DNA from: Manis javanica
Lineage: Eukaryota > Chordata > Mammalia > Pholidota > Manidae
Assembly: GCF_040802235.1 (NCBI RefSeq)
Contig: NC_133156.1
Coordinates: 148,535,173-148,599,172, forward strand
Direction of reading: 5' to 3'
Length of the DNA stretch: 64,000 bases
The notes below the pieces were generated by a model. The model did no database searches. It was not told where the DNA came from and saw nothing but the letters and a program-made list of their open reading frames with translations. The translations under genes and the position numbers were made by a program. This document shows positions 49,701 through 62,224 of this stretch, piece after piece (position 1 is the stretch's first letter; the number at the start of each line of letters is the position of its first letter).

Positions 49701-49930
49701 CACCTCTCCAGCATGCTGAGGGCATCCCCTCCATGCAGCTCTCCCAGGGTGGACAGGGCGGGAGGCCTGGGCAGATGGGACGCTGGGCACCTGCTGCCAC
49801 CTTCAGTCCAACTTCTCTTCACTGTGGCCTTGACGGCATGCCTTGCTGGAATCTGATTCAATCCTCCGTCCTTGATGGAGATTCTCCAGGTTGGCATCAG
49901 CAAGGATAAGGCAGGTGCTGGTGTGGGGTA
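46761..49930. other. Gene-free unique DNA
   Basis: Mixed composition. 48154-48168 is a T15 run followed by 'ctgagatggg', not an Alu. A 174-codon minus frame (48612-49136) lacks any domain. 47930-48060 has scattered 'taattaag' and 'cattaaag' words. Confidence 0.45.
48592..48637 (+). repeat. 23-bp tandem duplication, two copies
   Basis: The 23-bp unit (48592-48614), beginning tctgtgccaatatgtctg, is repeated at 48615-48637 with a single difference at the last base. Confidence 0.95.
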
Positions 49931-50002
49931 GGGGTGTCTGATTTGCAGTATCCACCGGTTTCTCTGCTGTAAACACTTCTTTCTTGGTTCAAGTTGTTAC
50001 CC
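49931..50002 (+). repeat. Copy A of a diverged local duplication
   Basis: Aligns without gaps to 51032-51103: shared blocks GGGGTGTCTGA, TTTCTCTG and TGTAAACACT, about three-quarters identical by hand. Most differences are C/T or G/A transitions. Either a local duplication or two members of a repeat family I do not recognise. Confidence 0.7.
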
Positions 50003-51031
50003 GCTGGCTGGCTGGGAAGTGCCAAGCAGTCCCCCAGCCTTCTGAGCCTGCAGAAGAAACTCCATCTCATGCCGGTTTTGCTCCTGTATCGTCTATTCCT
50101 AAGACCACAGAGGCTGCCTCCCTGGCCCTGCCCAGGCAGTGAGCTTCTGCCGTTGCTCCCTGTAGAACTCAGGCCTCAGGCCCTTTCTGAGCAGAGAGCA
50201 CAGTGAGCTCATTCTCGGCCCTCTGATGTCAACACCACTTGTTCCCAAGCCCGAACATCCCTGGCGAGACAGAGCTCTCAGAGGGTGGGGACGGGGGCCA
50301 CTGACAGCTCCCAAGAGCGCCCCGTCCTGTACAGGTGAAATCCAGAGGACCCGACCTAGGAAGGCTCAACAGGAAGCCAACAGAGTTCCCTCCATAGCCC
50401 CTTCCCAGGCCCAGGGAGGCAGCCAGAAGTGGCTGCATATTCAACAAGTTAGCCCACATCATCTAGACCCCTGGCACATTGTGTAGGCTTCTGCCCTGCA
50501 AGGCCTGGTCGCCTCTGAGACTGGGCTGGGCTTTGTCTTCACAAGGAACTCAGAAACACCTCAGTTCAGACAACATCAGGGGAGTTTAGAAAACCCCACA
50601 GAAGGGAGCTCCAGGGAGCCTTTCCTGGGCACGGGGGTGCCAGCAGGCTTCCATGTCCAGTGCAGAGGCCACCCAGCCGGGCCCGCTGAGGATGGGGCTG
50701 CACTTTCACTGCTTTCTGCAGAGGAAGGCACCTGGTTCTCCTGCTCACGGAGCAGCAGGTCCCACGGTCCTCCACTCCCAGCAGGAGTCCTGCAGGGTCC
50801 TCCACCACCGATCCACTGATCTCCCCACTGACATCCCATTCCTTCTCTGTCTGCTGCCTTTAAACATCGAATGGATGGCGAGGGTAGAAAATTCCAGAAC
50901 GAAGAGAAAACCGAACCCAAATAATTTTATGTGCAAGTAGGTGTTCTTCTCAGTCAGACATTAGTATTATTTTACCCCTGGGCCATGGAAGCTTGTGACC
51001 AGTTAGTTCTCCTGTGCGTGGGGGTGGGGGT
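50003..51031. other. Gene-free GC-rich spacer
   Basis: GC-rich unique sequence between the two related 72-bp copies. Overlapping frames on both strands, the longest 114 codons, with no motif. Confidence 0.5.
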
Positions 51032-51103
51032 GGGGTGTCTGACTTGCTGTTCCCACTGATTTCTCTGGTGTAAACACTCCCTTCCTGACTCAGGCTGCTC
51101 CTG
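51032..51103 (+). repeat. Copy B of a diverged local duplication
   Basis: Same orientation as 49931-50002, preceded by the G-run 'gtgggggtgggggtggggtg' (51019 onward). Copy A is also preceded by a G-rich stretch, suggesting the homologous segment starts slightly earlier. Confidence 0.7.
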
Positions 51104-53631
51104 GTCAGCAGTAGGCTGGTAGGTCCCTGGCCATGGGGTCACTGGCTCTCCTGCACCTGAGGGGCCAGGCCCAGTGCACCCCGGAGTCTGTGGCCCAGGT
51201 ATTACCTTGAGAGAAGCCATCTTTCTTGCCTCCTGCACATGTCCTACAGGGGTCTAGGTTGGCCTTGCCTGGTGACCGTGCAGCAAGGACTCGTTGGCCA
51301 TGGCCACTGCTTACTTCCCTCTTACTGCCTCCCTCAGCCACCACAGCCCTCCAGACCTCCCAGGGCAGAGGACAGGGACTCCCAAGCCTTGGCCATCTGC
51401 TTGCCTTGAGGCTAGGGGACACGGGACTGCATGGTTTTGTGCTGTCACAGTGCAGACAGCTGTGCTGTTTCCTTGGGCCCAGTTCCTGCCCTGGCCTCCC
51501 TCACAGGAAGGTGGGGGACATAGGCAGGCACCAGTGACATCCTCCTCCCACCCCAGGGCCTGGAGGGGCCCGGCTCCTGCCCCCAAGAGCCAAAGGCCTG
51601 ATACCAGTAGAGCCACCACCCCACCACAGCCGGTGGGCAGAATCATCGCCAGCAACGTGACCAAGAACAGCACACATGAGTCACTATTCCTTGAATGACT
51701 ATTTAATTGTGGAACCAACGAAAGCGGAGACGAATGCCAAAGTCTGTACCACACTGAGCTGGCACCTCACACGGACTTAAGCTCTCTCACTTATGGCTGG
51801 TGTCTGTTTTAATCTGCACCTTCCTCTGATGCCTAACACTCTAATAGCCATCTTTTCAGAGTCACTTTTTCCCCATTAGAGTAAATACTTGCACCTCAGA
51901 TGTTTCAGACTTACTGCCCATGCAGTTAAAGCGATCTTTAGAGTCTACAATTTCTAAAATAAGGTTCAGAAAGTATTGATAAGCTGGAGTCCTTTAAATT
52001 CTGTATTAATATAGAAAAAATTCCGATTAAAATTATGCAGAAATGGCATGAGAGTTCAGAAATAATGTGTGTCCCCATGGTGAGAAGACTTAGGGCTCCC
52101 CAGCTGATGACCTATGGTGTATTTACTTTCATTAGATGGTCTGATGTAAATTTAATTAAAAGGAGAAACGGGACCTGTCCTTTGCCTTATTTGTCTGTTT
52201 GCTTGTTTTTATAATTGAATCATAACAGAAATCTGGAAATATTAACTCTAGCTGGACTGCTGTCCTTTGGAGCCAGCATGACATGGTGTCTGACACCTTA
52301 AACCAACTTTAGTGGTGACTGTCAGCTATCCATATGAATCTATATATGTGTCTACAGAACAAAAATAAGTTCTTCTTTCTTATTCCTCATTGTTATCATT
52401 GTCTTCATTTTATCTGACTCATCAGCAAAATCACTCAAAATACATATCTTAAAATATGCATTAGAGATCATTTTCCCTGACCCTGGTATAGTTAGAGAGG
52501 AAGAGAAAAAAATGTTGGAATGCTCATCTGTGTGGTTGAGCTGTTGTTTTCTGGAGTAAAAGCCGTCCTGAAGAATGGGACCGGCACCACTATCATGGAT
52601 CACCCCTGGACCGTCCGTGCCATGGCTGCGGCCCGAGGGGAGGTGCTCATCGGGTCAGCACGGCAACATCATCTTTTTGGTTCCTTTGGCTCCTGTGCCC
52701 GGACCATCATCAGCAGTTGTCAGGCTGCTGGGGACTCATAATTTACATGTTTCAAAGTGGTTGCAGTGAATCTAACAGACATTCATAAAGAAATCCTGTG
52801 TCTGCATTGTCTTCCCTGTGCAGGTGTCTAATTAGCGACCTAGGAGGCCTTGAGCACCCTGCCTCTGAGAGTCGTGTCCCTTGGTGTGCCTCTGGGCAAC
52901 AGTGCGAGCGTCTTCTCATTTTACTTTTTAAAATATTTGAAGTGAATTCTTACGACTAAGTGTCTGTGTCTGAAAGCCTAGACTCCAGTCCTCTTGATGT
53001 CCACCCTCCCATACCTCCTGCAGCACCCTTTTTGTTTGGAGGGGGTGGCCCTCAAAGGGAGAAGGATGTGCTCTATTCTTTACAACCAAGTACAGCCTGT
53101 CAGGGTGGGGCCAGTGAGCTGGGAGCTTGGAAGGGAGGAGCATCTGAGTCCATGCAGGGCCCTGAGAACTGGGGGCAGGACGCTCTGCGAGCAAAGGTCA
53201 GAACCACTGGGGACAGAGAAGGGCAAAGCCGTTCAGGCACACGACTCCATTTCATCCAGAACACTTACTAGTAGGAAAGCTCATTCTCTGTTGCTGGGGA
53301 GTTTCTCTTTGTATGGTGACTTCTGGAAACAAATAAAAAGGAAGAGACACCATCTATACTCAGAAATGCAAATTGTCATTACAATGTAACTTTTTCAGAA
53401 GGGAAGAATAATCAGCAGGCCTGTGTAGCTGCACTCTCTCATTATTTCTCAAGCCACATTCATTTACAGATGTCAGTAAACTGATCTCGATGGGAGAGAA
53501 GCAGGCCACGAAAGTGTCAGCAGAGGACGCTGGCAGTCAGCCACCCGCTGCCAGGGCGCCCTTGTTCATTCTCAGGCCCCGAAGTGTCCAGGCACACATC
53601 TGAGCTTTCTGAAGGGAGGAGTTTGCGCAGG
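51104..53631. other. Gene-free DNA
   Basis: GC-rich to about 51650, AT-rich at 51800-52520. 52570-52740 is a moderately CpG-bearing unique block. Frames up to 147 codons lack motifs. Confidence 0.5.
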
Positions 53632-53671
53632 GCTTTCTGGGGAAGGGGCCCGCTTTCTGGGGAAAGGGCCC
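53632..53671 (+). repeat. 20-bp tandem duplication, two copies
   Basis: gctttctggggaaggggccc followed directly by the same unit with one G-to-A change. Confidence 0.95.
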
Positions 53672-53689
53672 ACTTAATTGTTAACTCGT

Positions 53690-53860
53690 TGTCTGCACAT
53701 AGCATCTGTTGACATTAGTAATGTAATTGCGGTGATAATGAGCTCCTTGGCTTTGCGTGTGGGGAATCATCAGTCAGGACATCGCATTTGTCTTGTTTTC
53801 CTTGACGGCCCATCTTCCACCCTGAGTAGACAATGTGGGCGCAGGTCATTGTTTCAAAGA
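53690..53860. promoter_or_regulatory. TAAT-palindrome cluster (candidate enhancer)
   Basis: Perfect inverted ACATTA-G-TAATGT (53712-53724), directly followed by 'aattgcggtgataatgagct', gives four or more homeodomain cores in 40 bp. Then non-repetitive unique sequence follows. Regulatory role inferred. Confidence 0.35.
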
Positions 53861-54660
53861 AATGAAGCGGAACAAGCCTTCCTGCCCTTTCTGTCCCTCC
53901 TCCAACCCCATTAGCCCCTCCCTTCCAAAGTATAGGGGGCACTGCTTGCCGGCTAACCATTCCCAGACGAGGATAATTTCCTCAGGAGCAGAGAAATCGC
54001 ATTCCCAGGACTGGCTTGCGCTGCTCAGGTAAAGCAGGTGCCTGGTGGCAGACGAAGCTTCACCCCTGGGGGACAGAAAGACCAGGAAGGAGCAAAAGCT
54101 GGAGGTGAATTACAGAGTTTCAGGCTGAGACTGACAGCAGAGGAAGCTGGCTGCCTGGGTCAGCCGCCAGATGCCTTGTGTTTTCCTTCAAGAGCTCCAC
54201 TGTGGAAAACACAATGAAAACCAGGGTGAAGAACCCCTATGGCATGACAGGCCTCTGTGCTCACAAGGGTGGGTCTTCCCTGTGCTGAACAAGAGTGGGT
54301 ATGAAAAGGCAAAGTTCAGACAAATAATGTAGGGAATATGATGTGGGGTTTCTTCTTTCTCCTCCCTGGGCTGTTTGTTCCTTTACAGCCACAGCCATGG
54401 GTGCTCAGCCTCCCGCCAGTGGGTGCCTTGGCCCCGGGGGTTGTCAGTTGTGGGGAGAGGGATCAGGGGCCTGCCCAGTCACGTGCCTGCAGACTTCGGC
54501 TTGGGGTTCTCTGGAGTGTGTTTCCACCTGGTGATTTCAGGAGATATGGAACCAAATCTGCTTTCATTAATGCTAACCAGCTCAGACATCAGATTTGTTC
54601 CAGGTAGGTCTCATTTTCACCAAAAGTCCATTCTTACATTTCTTCTTTCTCTGTCTCAGA

Positions 54661-54686
54661 AACACACACACACACACACACACACA
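54661..54686. repeat. (CA)n microsatellite
   Basis: Uninterrupted CA dinucleotides, about thirteen repeats. Confidence 0.95.
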
Positions 54687-54761
54687 GTGAAAGAGTGTAG
54701 ATGTGAAACAAGACCCTTATCTTTATGATTATTAACTGTCCCAGCTGCCTGTGTCCTCATT

Positions 54762-54799
54762 ACAGGGGATAAACGGAGAGACAGGGGATAAACGGAGAG
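54762..54799 (+). repeat. 19-bp perfect tandem duplication
   Basis: acaggggataaacggagag occurs twice head to tail with no mismatch, implying a recent or homogenised duplication. Confidence 0.97.
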
Positions 54800-55049
54800 A
54801 CACGTCACTACCTGCCCAGTAACTTCCAACTCAGCTGCAGAGCGACAGAGGGCCACTCCGCAGCTCCTTGGAGCCTGCACCCCACTGCCTGATAGCTGGC
54901 CCTTCCTGCAAATTCAGAAAAAAGGGGAACTTGTTTATTTACCTGATTTTCTACTAGTTCCTATGAAGAAGCAGACATTTGGGCAGCAAAGGTGAGCCTA
55001 AAATCACAGATATGTCTGTAGGCCAGGGTGCAGATGTAACTTTGTAGAT

Positions 55050-55086
55050 GTGAGTGTGTGTGTGTGTGTGTATGTGTGTGTATGTG
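55050..55086. repeat. (TG)n microsatellite, interrupted
   Basis: TG repeats with two TATG interruptions. Confidence 0.9.
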
Positions 55087-57165
55087 TAGCAGAAAGATAT
55101 TGTTTGAAACGTCAACACAGTAGGCTTAACTCCTGTATCATGAATGTGTCATGAGCAGTGCCAGAGAAGCTGCTGCAGTCTGCAACCTCACCTTACGTTC
55201 CTCTGAGGAGAACCCTAAAAGCCCTCTGGAGAAGGCAGCCCCTGCCAGCCAGGCCACTGACTTGGGATGCAGGCAATGGAAGCCAGTGAGGCCCCAGTCC
55301 ACACCAGCTCCCCCCAGTGGAGAGGGGGCTTCCCTGACCTGAGAGAACACCCTCTGACATTGTCACTGGCTTTGTCCCACCCCTGCCAGTGGGAGACAGT
55401 CTCCTCCTGAGTTGGGGGGGGGGTTCAATCCAAGGTGCTCTAAGGATTGCTCGACACATAACCACCAGACAGGTGACATCACTTCCTCTACTCGTAAAAG
55501 TGAATCTGCACCCCTGAGAAAGCAAAGGAAAAAGACATGGAGAATTCTCTATTCCAAACATGCCCCACTTCCCATAGCATGACTACCATAAAACATTTTA
55601 AACATAAATGGAAGCCAGAATAATTTCCTGAAAATTTTGTTAGTCACCAGGGAAGCATGAGATTGGCATGGAGCGGGGCTGGAGTGGAGGACACTTTTCG
55701 TCCTTGCAGGATTTGTCACCTCCCAGCAGACGGAGTGCACGAGTCCCCATTCAGATAGTTTTCTATCCCAATAAAGAACAAAACTCAATATAATATTTAA
55801 TAGTTCAAGACAGGGTACCAGTTAGACCTAAGTTGCAGCCTCTTCCTATACTGTAAGCACAGGGCCGTCTAGAGTGGACTCTCAGTGACCTCCATTTGTC
55901 CTCTGAATTGCAACAGCAAATACTGAATTCAAAGACACAAAGGGAAGGGCCTATATTCCTTACCTGCTGATCAGAGATGCGCCCAGCGTCCAGAGGAGAA
56001 AGGTGCTGCGGTGCTAGTCAGCCCACGCGACAGAGGTACTCAGCCCCGGGGTGTCAGGTGTTGAGTCTTCAGATGGACCACGTAAGAAGTTTATCTCAAG
56101 GGCCTGAACAAATAAAAAGTCCCTTAAAATAAAAGACTATGTACTAGGCTTACTAATCCAAACACAGGATAAATATTAAAGCAAATACTGGAAACAATGG
56201 CCGAAGAAGTTTGTAATGTCCTGCTTAATTCCTCACCTTTCTGAAATATGTCCCTCAACTAGACAGTACCGGAAGCAGGGCTGTGTGTCTGGGATGTGGG
56301 CACAGGTGTCCATTACGAAGGCAGTTTTTAACTAGTTTGTATATACATGCAAATATGGTAAAGCTGATAAGATTAAAGGTCTTTTAACTAAAAAATAAAA
56401 ATCCCTCGCATAAAAGAAAACGAGTTATTTTAATCAGAACTACTAGCATAGCTGGATCGTCACTGGTGTTAGAGCAGTAAAATGAATTTCAGAAATCATT
56501 GGGTTTTTAAACAAATTCAGGCTGCAATTTGGCATTTAATCTGTGCACCTGTTCTCAGGTTTCTGTGGTGGATTCAATGCTACAGTGGATTCTGGGGGTA
56601 GGACAGAGAGGGTAGGCATTCCTGTTCATTTGTCATGAGATGAGGTTCGTTTACCAGGATTAAGATCAGTGTAAGGTGCAAAGAAGGGGCCCTTTCTGAG
56701 TTTCAGACCCCTAGAGGAGCGGCTCTAAACTGAACGGAAGCACAGGCCCTTTAGGGGCCTCTCGGCAGGGGAATGACCTCGACGGGGGAGGGGAGGCTAG
56801 TTGGACGGGATTCCAGGCCTAGGGCTAGAGCCCATCCCCCGCTGGAGCAAGAGCCCGAAAAGGTCTGCTCCTCCTTTTCGAGTAAGAGAAATAAAGGAAA
56901 GAGGCACCCTGCTGGTAACTTTGGACTGGAGCAACTGCCTTAGAACTGTCAGGGGTGGCTCAGGTCAAGAAAATCAGAATGGCAGGATACATGTTGTTTC
57001 ATGATATTTTAGTTCAGCAGGTTTACAAACACTGACTGAGCAGTGTGTTAAAAGCCCAATACGACTACGATTTAATATAATCACAGGTAAGATTATTATT
57101 CAAAACTCTGCTAATATCAACAAAGTCATGTTAATATGAATATTCTCCTTGAAGTAGACAGAGGT

Positions 57166-57278
57166 TTAAAATTAGAGTCAGGCAATCCGGGCTCAAATCT
57201 CGTCCAGCCCCTACCTGCTCAGTGCGCGGCGCTCTGCTCACTTCCCCTGCGTCTCACTCTCCTTTGCAGATGTTATTG
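57166..57278 (+). mobile_element. MIR SINE, sense
   Basis: 'aaattagagtcaggcaatcc' and 'gggctcaaatctcgtccagc' match the MIR head ('ggagtcagacagacctgggt', 'tcgaatcccggctctgcc'). 'gtctcactctcctttgcaga' fits the 'cctcagtttcctcatctgta' part. Confidence 0.6.
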
Positions 57279-59204
57279 GTTGTTTTCTTTGCTTATTGTG
57301 TTTCAGGCACTTGGCTGGGACCTTATTATTAAGTTTGTTCATCAAAGCACCCTGCTTAGAGCCAGGGTGGGTACAAATAAGCAGTGACTTATTAATGTTA
57401 TTTGCTAAGATTTGGCTTTTGTCTGTCTTCATTTATACTTGCTGTACTGAGAAAAAAACAATTTTGATAAAACATGGAAATAACACAAACTTAGTTTAAG
57501 TAGAATTTCACCTTAAAACTCAAATAAATGGCTATCCATCTTAGTTTTCAATATTTTCTGAACTTCTTAGGATAGCTCTCTGTGTGTGGTGTATCAAAAT
57601 GTATTGTGAGGAAGTTTTGGCTAATATCTTACCTAAATGCAGACTAATTCAGTACAGCTGGATCATCTGCTAGGCTCTGAGTGGAATTCGTGACCATCCG
57701 GCCAACCACCAGAGTAAAATTAAAGGCCTTGAAGGGAGGTCCATGTAAGAAATGATTCCCGAATCAGGAGCAAGGACTTGTTCAGTGCTGCTTACACTGT
57801 AATCACTTTGGCTGTTGAGTCAAGGTTTTATATGAAACCCAAATCAAAAAAGAACTGCTCTCCTGTTAAGCTAGACCTGAGATCGCTTTTGGGTAGGACT
57901 GTGAGCTCCTCAGGCTTTGAGCAGTTAGATGTAGAGGAAAAATAAAGATTCCAAAATCAAGAATGGTCATTCTTTTGCCATCTTTACAAATCATACCAAG
58001 ATCCATGAAGACTGAATTAAGTTCCTTTATTTGAACAGGTCAGCAATGCGTGGTATATTGCTTGCCATAGAGGAAGACTTATTTTTAGGGTTTCTAATTC
58101 CGAATAATGGGAGAAACCAGAGTATATCCATTTCCAATGTATTTGAAGAAAGCTGGAAGGGAGGGTGAGAATGTCGATGCTTAGATTTTTAAAGTGCTTA
58201 GATTTTGCTGCGGCAGCCCTCAGCCCCCTGAGCACGCTTGCCTCTGCGGGCTTGCTCCTAGAAAAGGTGACTCGGATTTTTTAAAGCAGAGCCAGGCTGT
58301 AGTAAACAGCACAAATAAGAGTGGAGCCCAGGTCATCCTGGGCACTAGCCTCAAGGCTGTGTACCGCGGGTTAGAATCCCTCAAATCTTAGTGCCTTCAC
58401 AGGCCAAGTGCTCAGTGGTCACTACCCACCAGGGTGTGTGGAGCATTAATTCAATGAAGGGAAACCCCAGGGCTGTGTCCAGCGAGCAGCCTGCTTGCTT
58501 TTTCCTGTCTTCTCCAGGGCTCAGCCAGTCTGTTTTTCCATAGCTGTACCTGGAATATTTTTCTTCTAGCAACTTAATGTTATTTTCTATCATTCATTGC
58601 CCGGAATTTTATTCCAAAGGAGCCCCGAGCAGTATTTGGGGGTAGTTAGAGAGACTAATAAAATGCCTGGCAGGTGGTTGAATGCTGTGGTGAGCTAATG
58701 TCTCAAAAGTCTTTCAAGGGGGTGAAAATAATCCACAGGAATATTCAGAGTTGAAAATAGGCATCAGCCATAACTGGGTCTGTAGAGATTTTATCTGGCC
58801 CTCTTATTATAAGATTTGATGACAAATTCTGACATCTCAATTCTAAAAAGAATGTGACACTATTAAAAGTAGATTTTTTTTCCTAAATATCAATAACTCC
58901 TGTTTTTAGGGTTTTCATTTTGTTTTTTCATTTCTTGACAATAAAATTTAGGTAATGAGAATGGTCTTGTAAAAAACGACTGGCTGGGACTATTGGATAG
59001 TAAAACTTGATTCAGACTCATTACAAAGTTTTAAAATACAAAGCATTCTACTTTAACATTTATTGGGTAGAGTCTTTTTTGGGGGGTGGGGAATTACAAC
59101 AGTCTCTTGAGGTAAACAAACAAAAAACAAACTTCTCCTTTATAACGTGTGTCTAAAACACTCAAGGCAAAAAGATGACAGGATCGAAAACTCCTTGTGT
59201 TTAG
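57279..59204. other. Gene-free AT-rich DNA
   Basis: Unique. 58368-58380 'gggttagaatccc' looks like a tRNA T-arm but stands alone. 58800-59160 is AT-rich with short T- and A-runs. No gene. Confidence 0.5.
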
Positions 59205-59960
59205 CATGCTGTCAACCAGGGAATTGCAGGGTCCGGGGGGAACCTTGGTGATTATGGTACAGATATCTCACTTCCTCTGTGAAGAGATGGAGCTCCAGCA
59301 TGTGGTGACAGGTCCGATGGCAGGTCCAGCTGGGAGGGTCACAATGGGAAAGGGCTAGAGAAACAAAGAATAGACCTGGAGACGGGGCATGAAACATAAG
59401 GCTGTATTAGTACTTCATACAGGGAGTCCAGGAGCGGTGGGCTGGATGAGGCTGTGAGCAACTATCATGGACAGAGGGAAATGCTTGTATGGGACAAGGC
59501 GACAGAGATGGCGTGCATGCCAGTGGCAAGGGGACAGAGACTGAAGAGAATACGTGATTCATGACTAAACTACATGCTCTGGTAGAAGGGGTGCAAGCAG
59601 CTCCCCAAGGAACAAAACCTTGGCCAGAGAACAAAACCTGCCAACAAGATGTTCCCATTAATAAGATGGGCCTGGGTTTGGCCACCTCCAGGCCATCAAC
59701 ATGCCATATACCTAGTGTACAGCCCAAAGGAGGGGGCTATGTGGACACATGGTTGTTGGACAATAGATTACAAGTGGGCAGAGTTTGTCCTCACACTCAG
59801 AGAGGGGCCGACTACCCAGTCTCCAGCTGCAAGATGGAGAGCAGAGAGATGACTGGCGGTGACTTGATTCTGCATCGAGAGCTTTCCCAAGATGTGCATG
59901 CCCACTCAAAGCTAGCCTGGCTTCCACCACAGATCACAGAACTGATTCTGTGACCTGCAT
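59205..59960 (-). mobile_element. Possible ERV LTR, antisense
   Basis: On the minus strand the block ends with 'aatacagccttatgtttcat' followed by a pyrimidine-rich stretch ('tctattctttgtttctctag') and 'ttccccccggaccctgcaat'. This resembles a retroviral poly(A)-signal/R-U5 arrangement with AATAAA decayed to AATACA. The family is not recognised. A 130-codon frame (59561-59953) inside it has no retroviral domain. Confidence 0.4.
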
Positions 59961-61987
59961 TCAGTGGGAGAGTATTCTGTGCAAGGTGCTGGGTGAGATC
60001 ATGGGAAGGACAAGGCACACTCCCTGTTCCTTCTCCCAGACTGCTCTGTCTGGAGAGCATGTGGTCTTGGGCCATGTGGTCACTCAGTGTACACATGGGC
60101 AGCTCTTGGGAGGGGCCTCCTCAATCTTGCACGTGTCTGAGCACCTGGCCTATTATTGTAGCATTCTGATATTTTGTCTGTTTCTCCACTGCTGTCCACC
60201 CCCAGGCTCAAGGAAGAAGGGTCCCCGCTGCCTTCCGTGAATGTCCAGCCCATGGTGGTTTCTCATTGAACAATCAGTGATTTCTAAGGATTTACAGAAA
60301 GGTTGGTTCTGGGATCATACCACAATATGACACTTTCACAGGAGAAATAATGTCTCCGAAGTGTGACACTGACTGCAACCTGAAGGATAATTTGTTTTAG
60401 AGTTTTGAATAATGTGATTATCAACACACCTACAGCCCATTCAGAACTCCGCAGAGGCAGACACTGAGGCTGCTAAGGAAATTCTCGTTTTAAGCTGGAA
60501 ATCTTCACTCTCTCCAGACTTCTTCATTCTCGGGTTCAGCCAGTGATGGATTCAAATGCCACACACCCAATTGTTGTCTTGTTTTCTTTTTCTTTTTCTC
60601 AATGAAAAAAGCACACAATTAGGTCAATTTTATTGTACCCAATTTTTAAAAATAAAAGTACATTTTATCATATGCTTTTTTTAAAATTACAATGGCAAGC
60701 TCATCTTTTCCTTCTAATTCCACTGTTCAGAATATTGCAAGTATTTTGAGCTCTGTATTTAGAATGAGCTTAAAGAAGAGTAAAATCTAACATCCAGAAC
60801 TGTGTTCGATTCCTTTTCCATCAGTATTTGGTGACGTCCTCACAGCCAGAGCTGCTCAGCAGATACACTAAAAGCAGCGTTTTCCCATTTCGGGGCCCTT
60901 GGCATTGAGTTCATGCATCTGAGAGTCAGACTGGTGTTATCTGGTTTCCCATCAACCCACTGAAAACCCAGCCTTTTGTTTACTACATACACTAACAGCT
61001 TGTTTTTGTGGCTGTTTTAGATGAATTTCAGAGTTAACAGAACTAAATGCAATAGCAACTTAACTCTTTGAACTTAGGGGCTCGAATTTTCATTTTGTGT
61101 TTTGTTTTCACTGCGGTGGAACCAACCGCAAACACTCCATTGCAGAACACGCCATCTGCAGGGCCTTTGGGTTTAAGAGATCGCAAGCACTGAACTCGGG
61201 CGTTGGAGATGTGCCCCCACCTCCAGTCCCCAAGGCGGTGAGTGATTTGTGAGTACAGTGAAATCATTCTTTATTTCAAAATAAAGAAATTGGCCAAGTG
61301 GTATGACTGTTTGGAGTTGTCAAAACAGAAGTCAAATTAAGCTTGAAATGGCTAATGAGTCCAAAAGGGTTCAATGTGTCACCATCTCGCAGGCCGAGTC
61401 TCAAGCAAAGCTGACTTCCCTGGTGGCATCAGGCAACCTGGGCACACACACAGCACAGCACATCTCTTGGTGTGATAGCATGTGTGCATTTCAGAAGATC
61501 CATTAATGAGAGAACAGACCACATCCTGGCATGTATACAAGCTATGCAGTTTTATATACTGTACTTACTGTCACTGAAAAATGGCTATTACATTTAAAAA
61601 TGCAATTGGCAAAAGGAATGAGGAAGTTACCCTGTAACCCAAGGCACAGAATTAGCCTCAAAGTCATACCACGGAAGGATGAGAATACATCCTTTACTTC
61701 TTATTATGAGCTATTTCTGAGAGGCGTTTTGAAGGACACCAGACACTCGCCTGCCTGATGACAGAAGGCCCAGGACCCCAGCTCGCGCAGAGGCCGCAGC
61801 CCTGAAATCTCCCAGTGGGGCCTGGGGATGGCTTCTGCCCTAATGGGACAGCTCCTCAGTGCCAGGCCTAATTTAGGTGCTGTGGATGGAAGGACCACAC
61901 AGTGTATTGCTACCCTTACATTCCTGGTGAAATAAATGAAGGAATCATAAATAAATGATAACACCTTCAGAATTACCTTATGGAATA
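59961..61987. other. Gene-free unique DNA
   Basis: AT-rich at 60570-60790, mixed elsewhere. No gene or repeat recognised. Confidence 0.5.
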
Positions 61988-62045
61988 GTCAAACTCTGGG
62001 GTCAGATAGACTTGAAATTTCATTCAGCTGGCACCGCACAGCAGT
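61988..62045 (+). mobile_element. MIR SINE head fragment, sense
   Basis: 'aactctggggtcagatagac' followed by 'ttgaaatttcattcagctgg' fits the MIR 5' part. Truncated. Confidence 0.45.
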
Positions 62046-62159
62046 CCCTGTGGCCCTCCAGCGCTTACCTTCAAGCCCTCCACTCATTTCTTCCAACACC
62101 TGTGGACAACAACTGTGCCACCATGTAAGGCCTGCAAAATTCAGGCCAGACATAGTAGG

Positions 62160-62222
62160 TCTAGCCCAAGGTCACAGGAAGGGAAGTGTGGGATCAGGGC
62201 AAATTCAGGCAGCCTGAGTCCA
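62160..62222 (-). mobile_element. MIR SINE fragment, antisense
   Basis: 'cccaaggtcacaggaaggg', 'gtgggatcagggcaaattca' and 'ggcagcctgagtccagc' match inverted MIR. Its head faces the sense MIR that follows. Confidence 0.65.
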
Positions 62223-62224
62223 GC

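Larger units (their letters stand above)
53861..57165. other. Gene-free DNA
   Basis: Mixed. 55424-55433 is a G10 run. 56690-56960 is mildly CpG-bearing unique sequence with a 67-codon frame. No exon signal I can support. Confidence 0.5.

Noticed and set aside
52570..52740. Possible processed pseudogene
   Set aside because: Open and GC-rich, but I recognise no protein and see no poly(A) tail.
58368..58380. tRNA T-arm-like 'gggttagaatccc'
   Set aside because: No matching acceptor stem, D-arm or anticodon arm around it.
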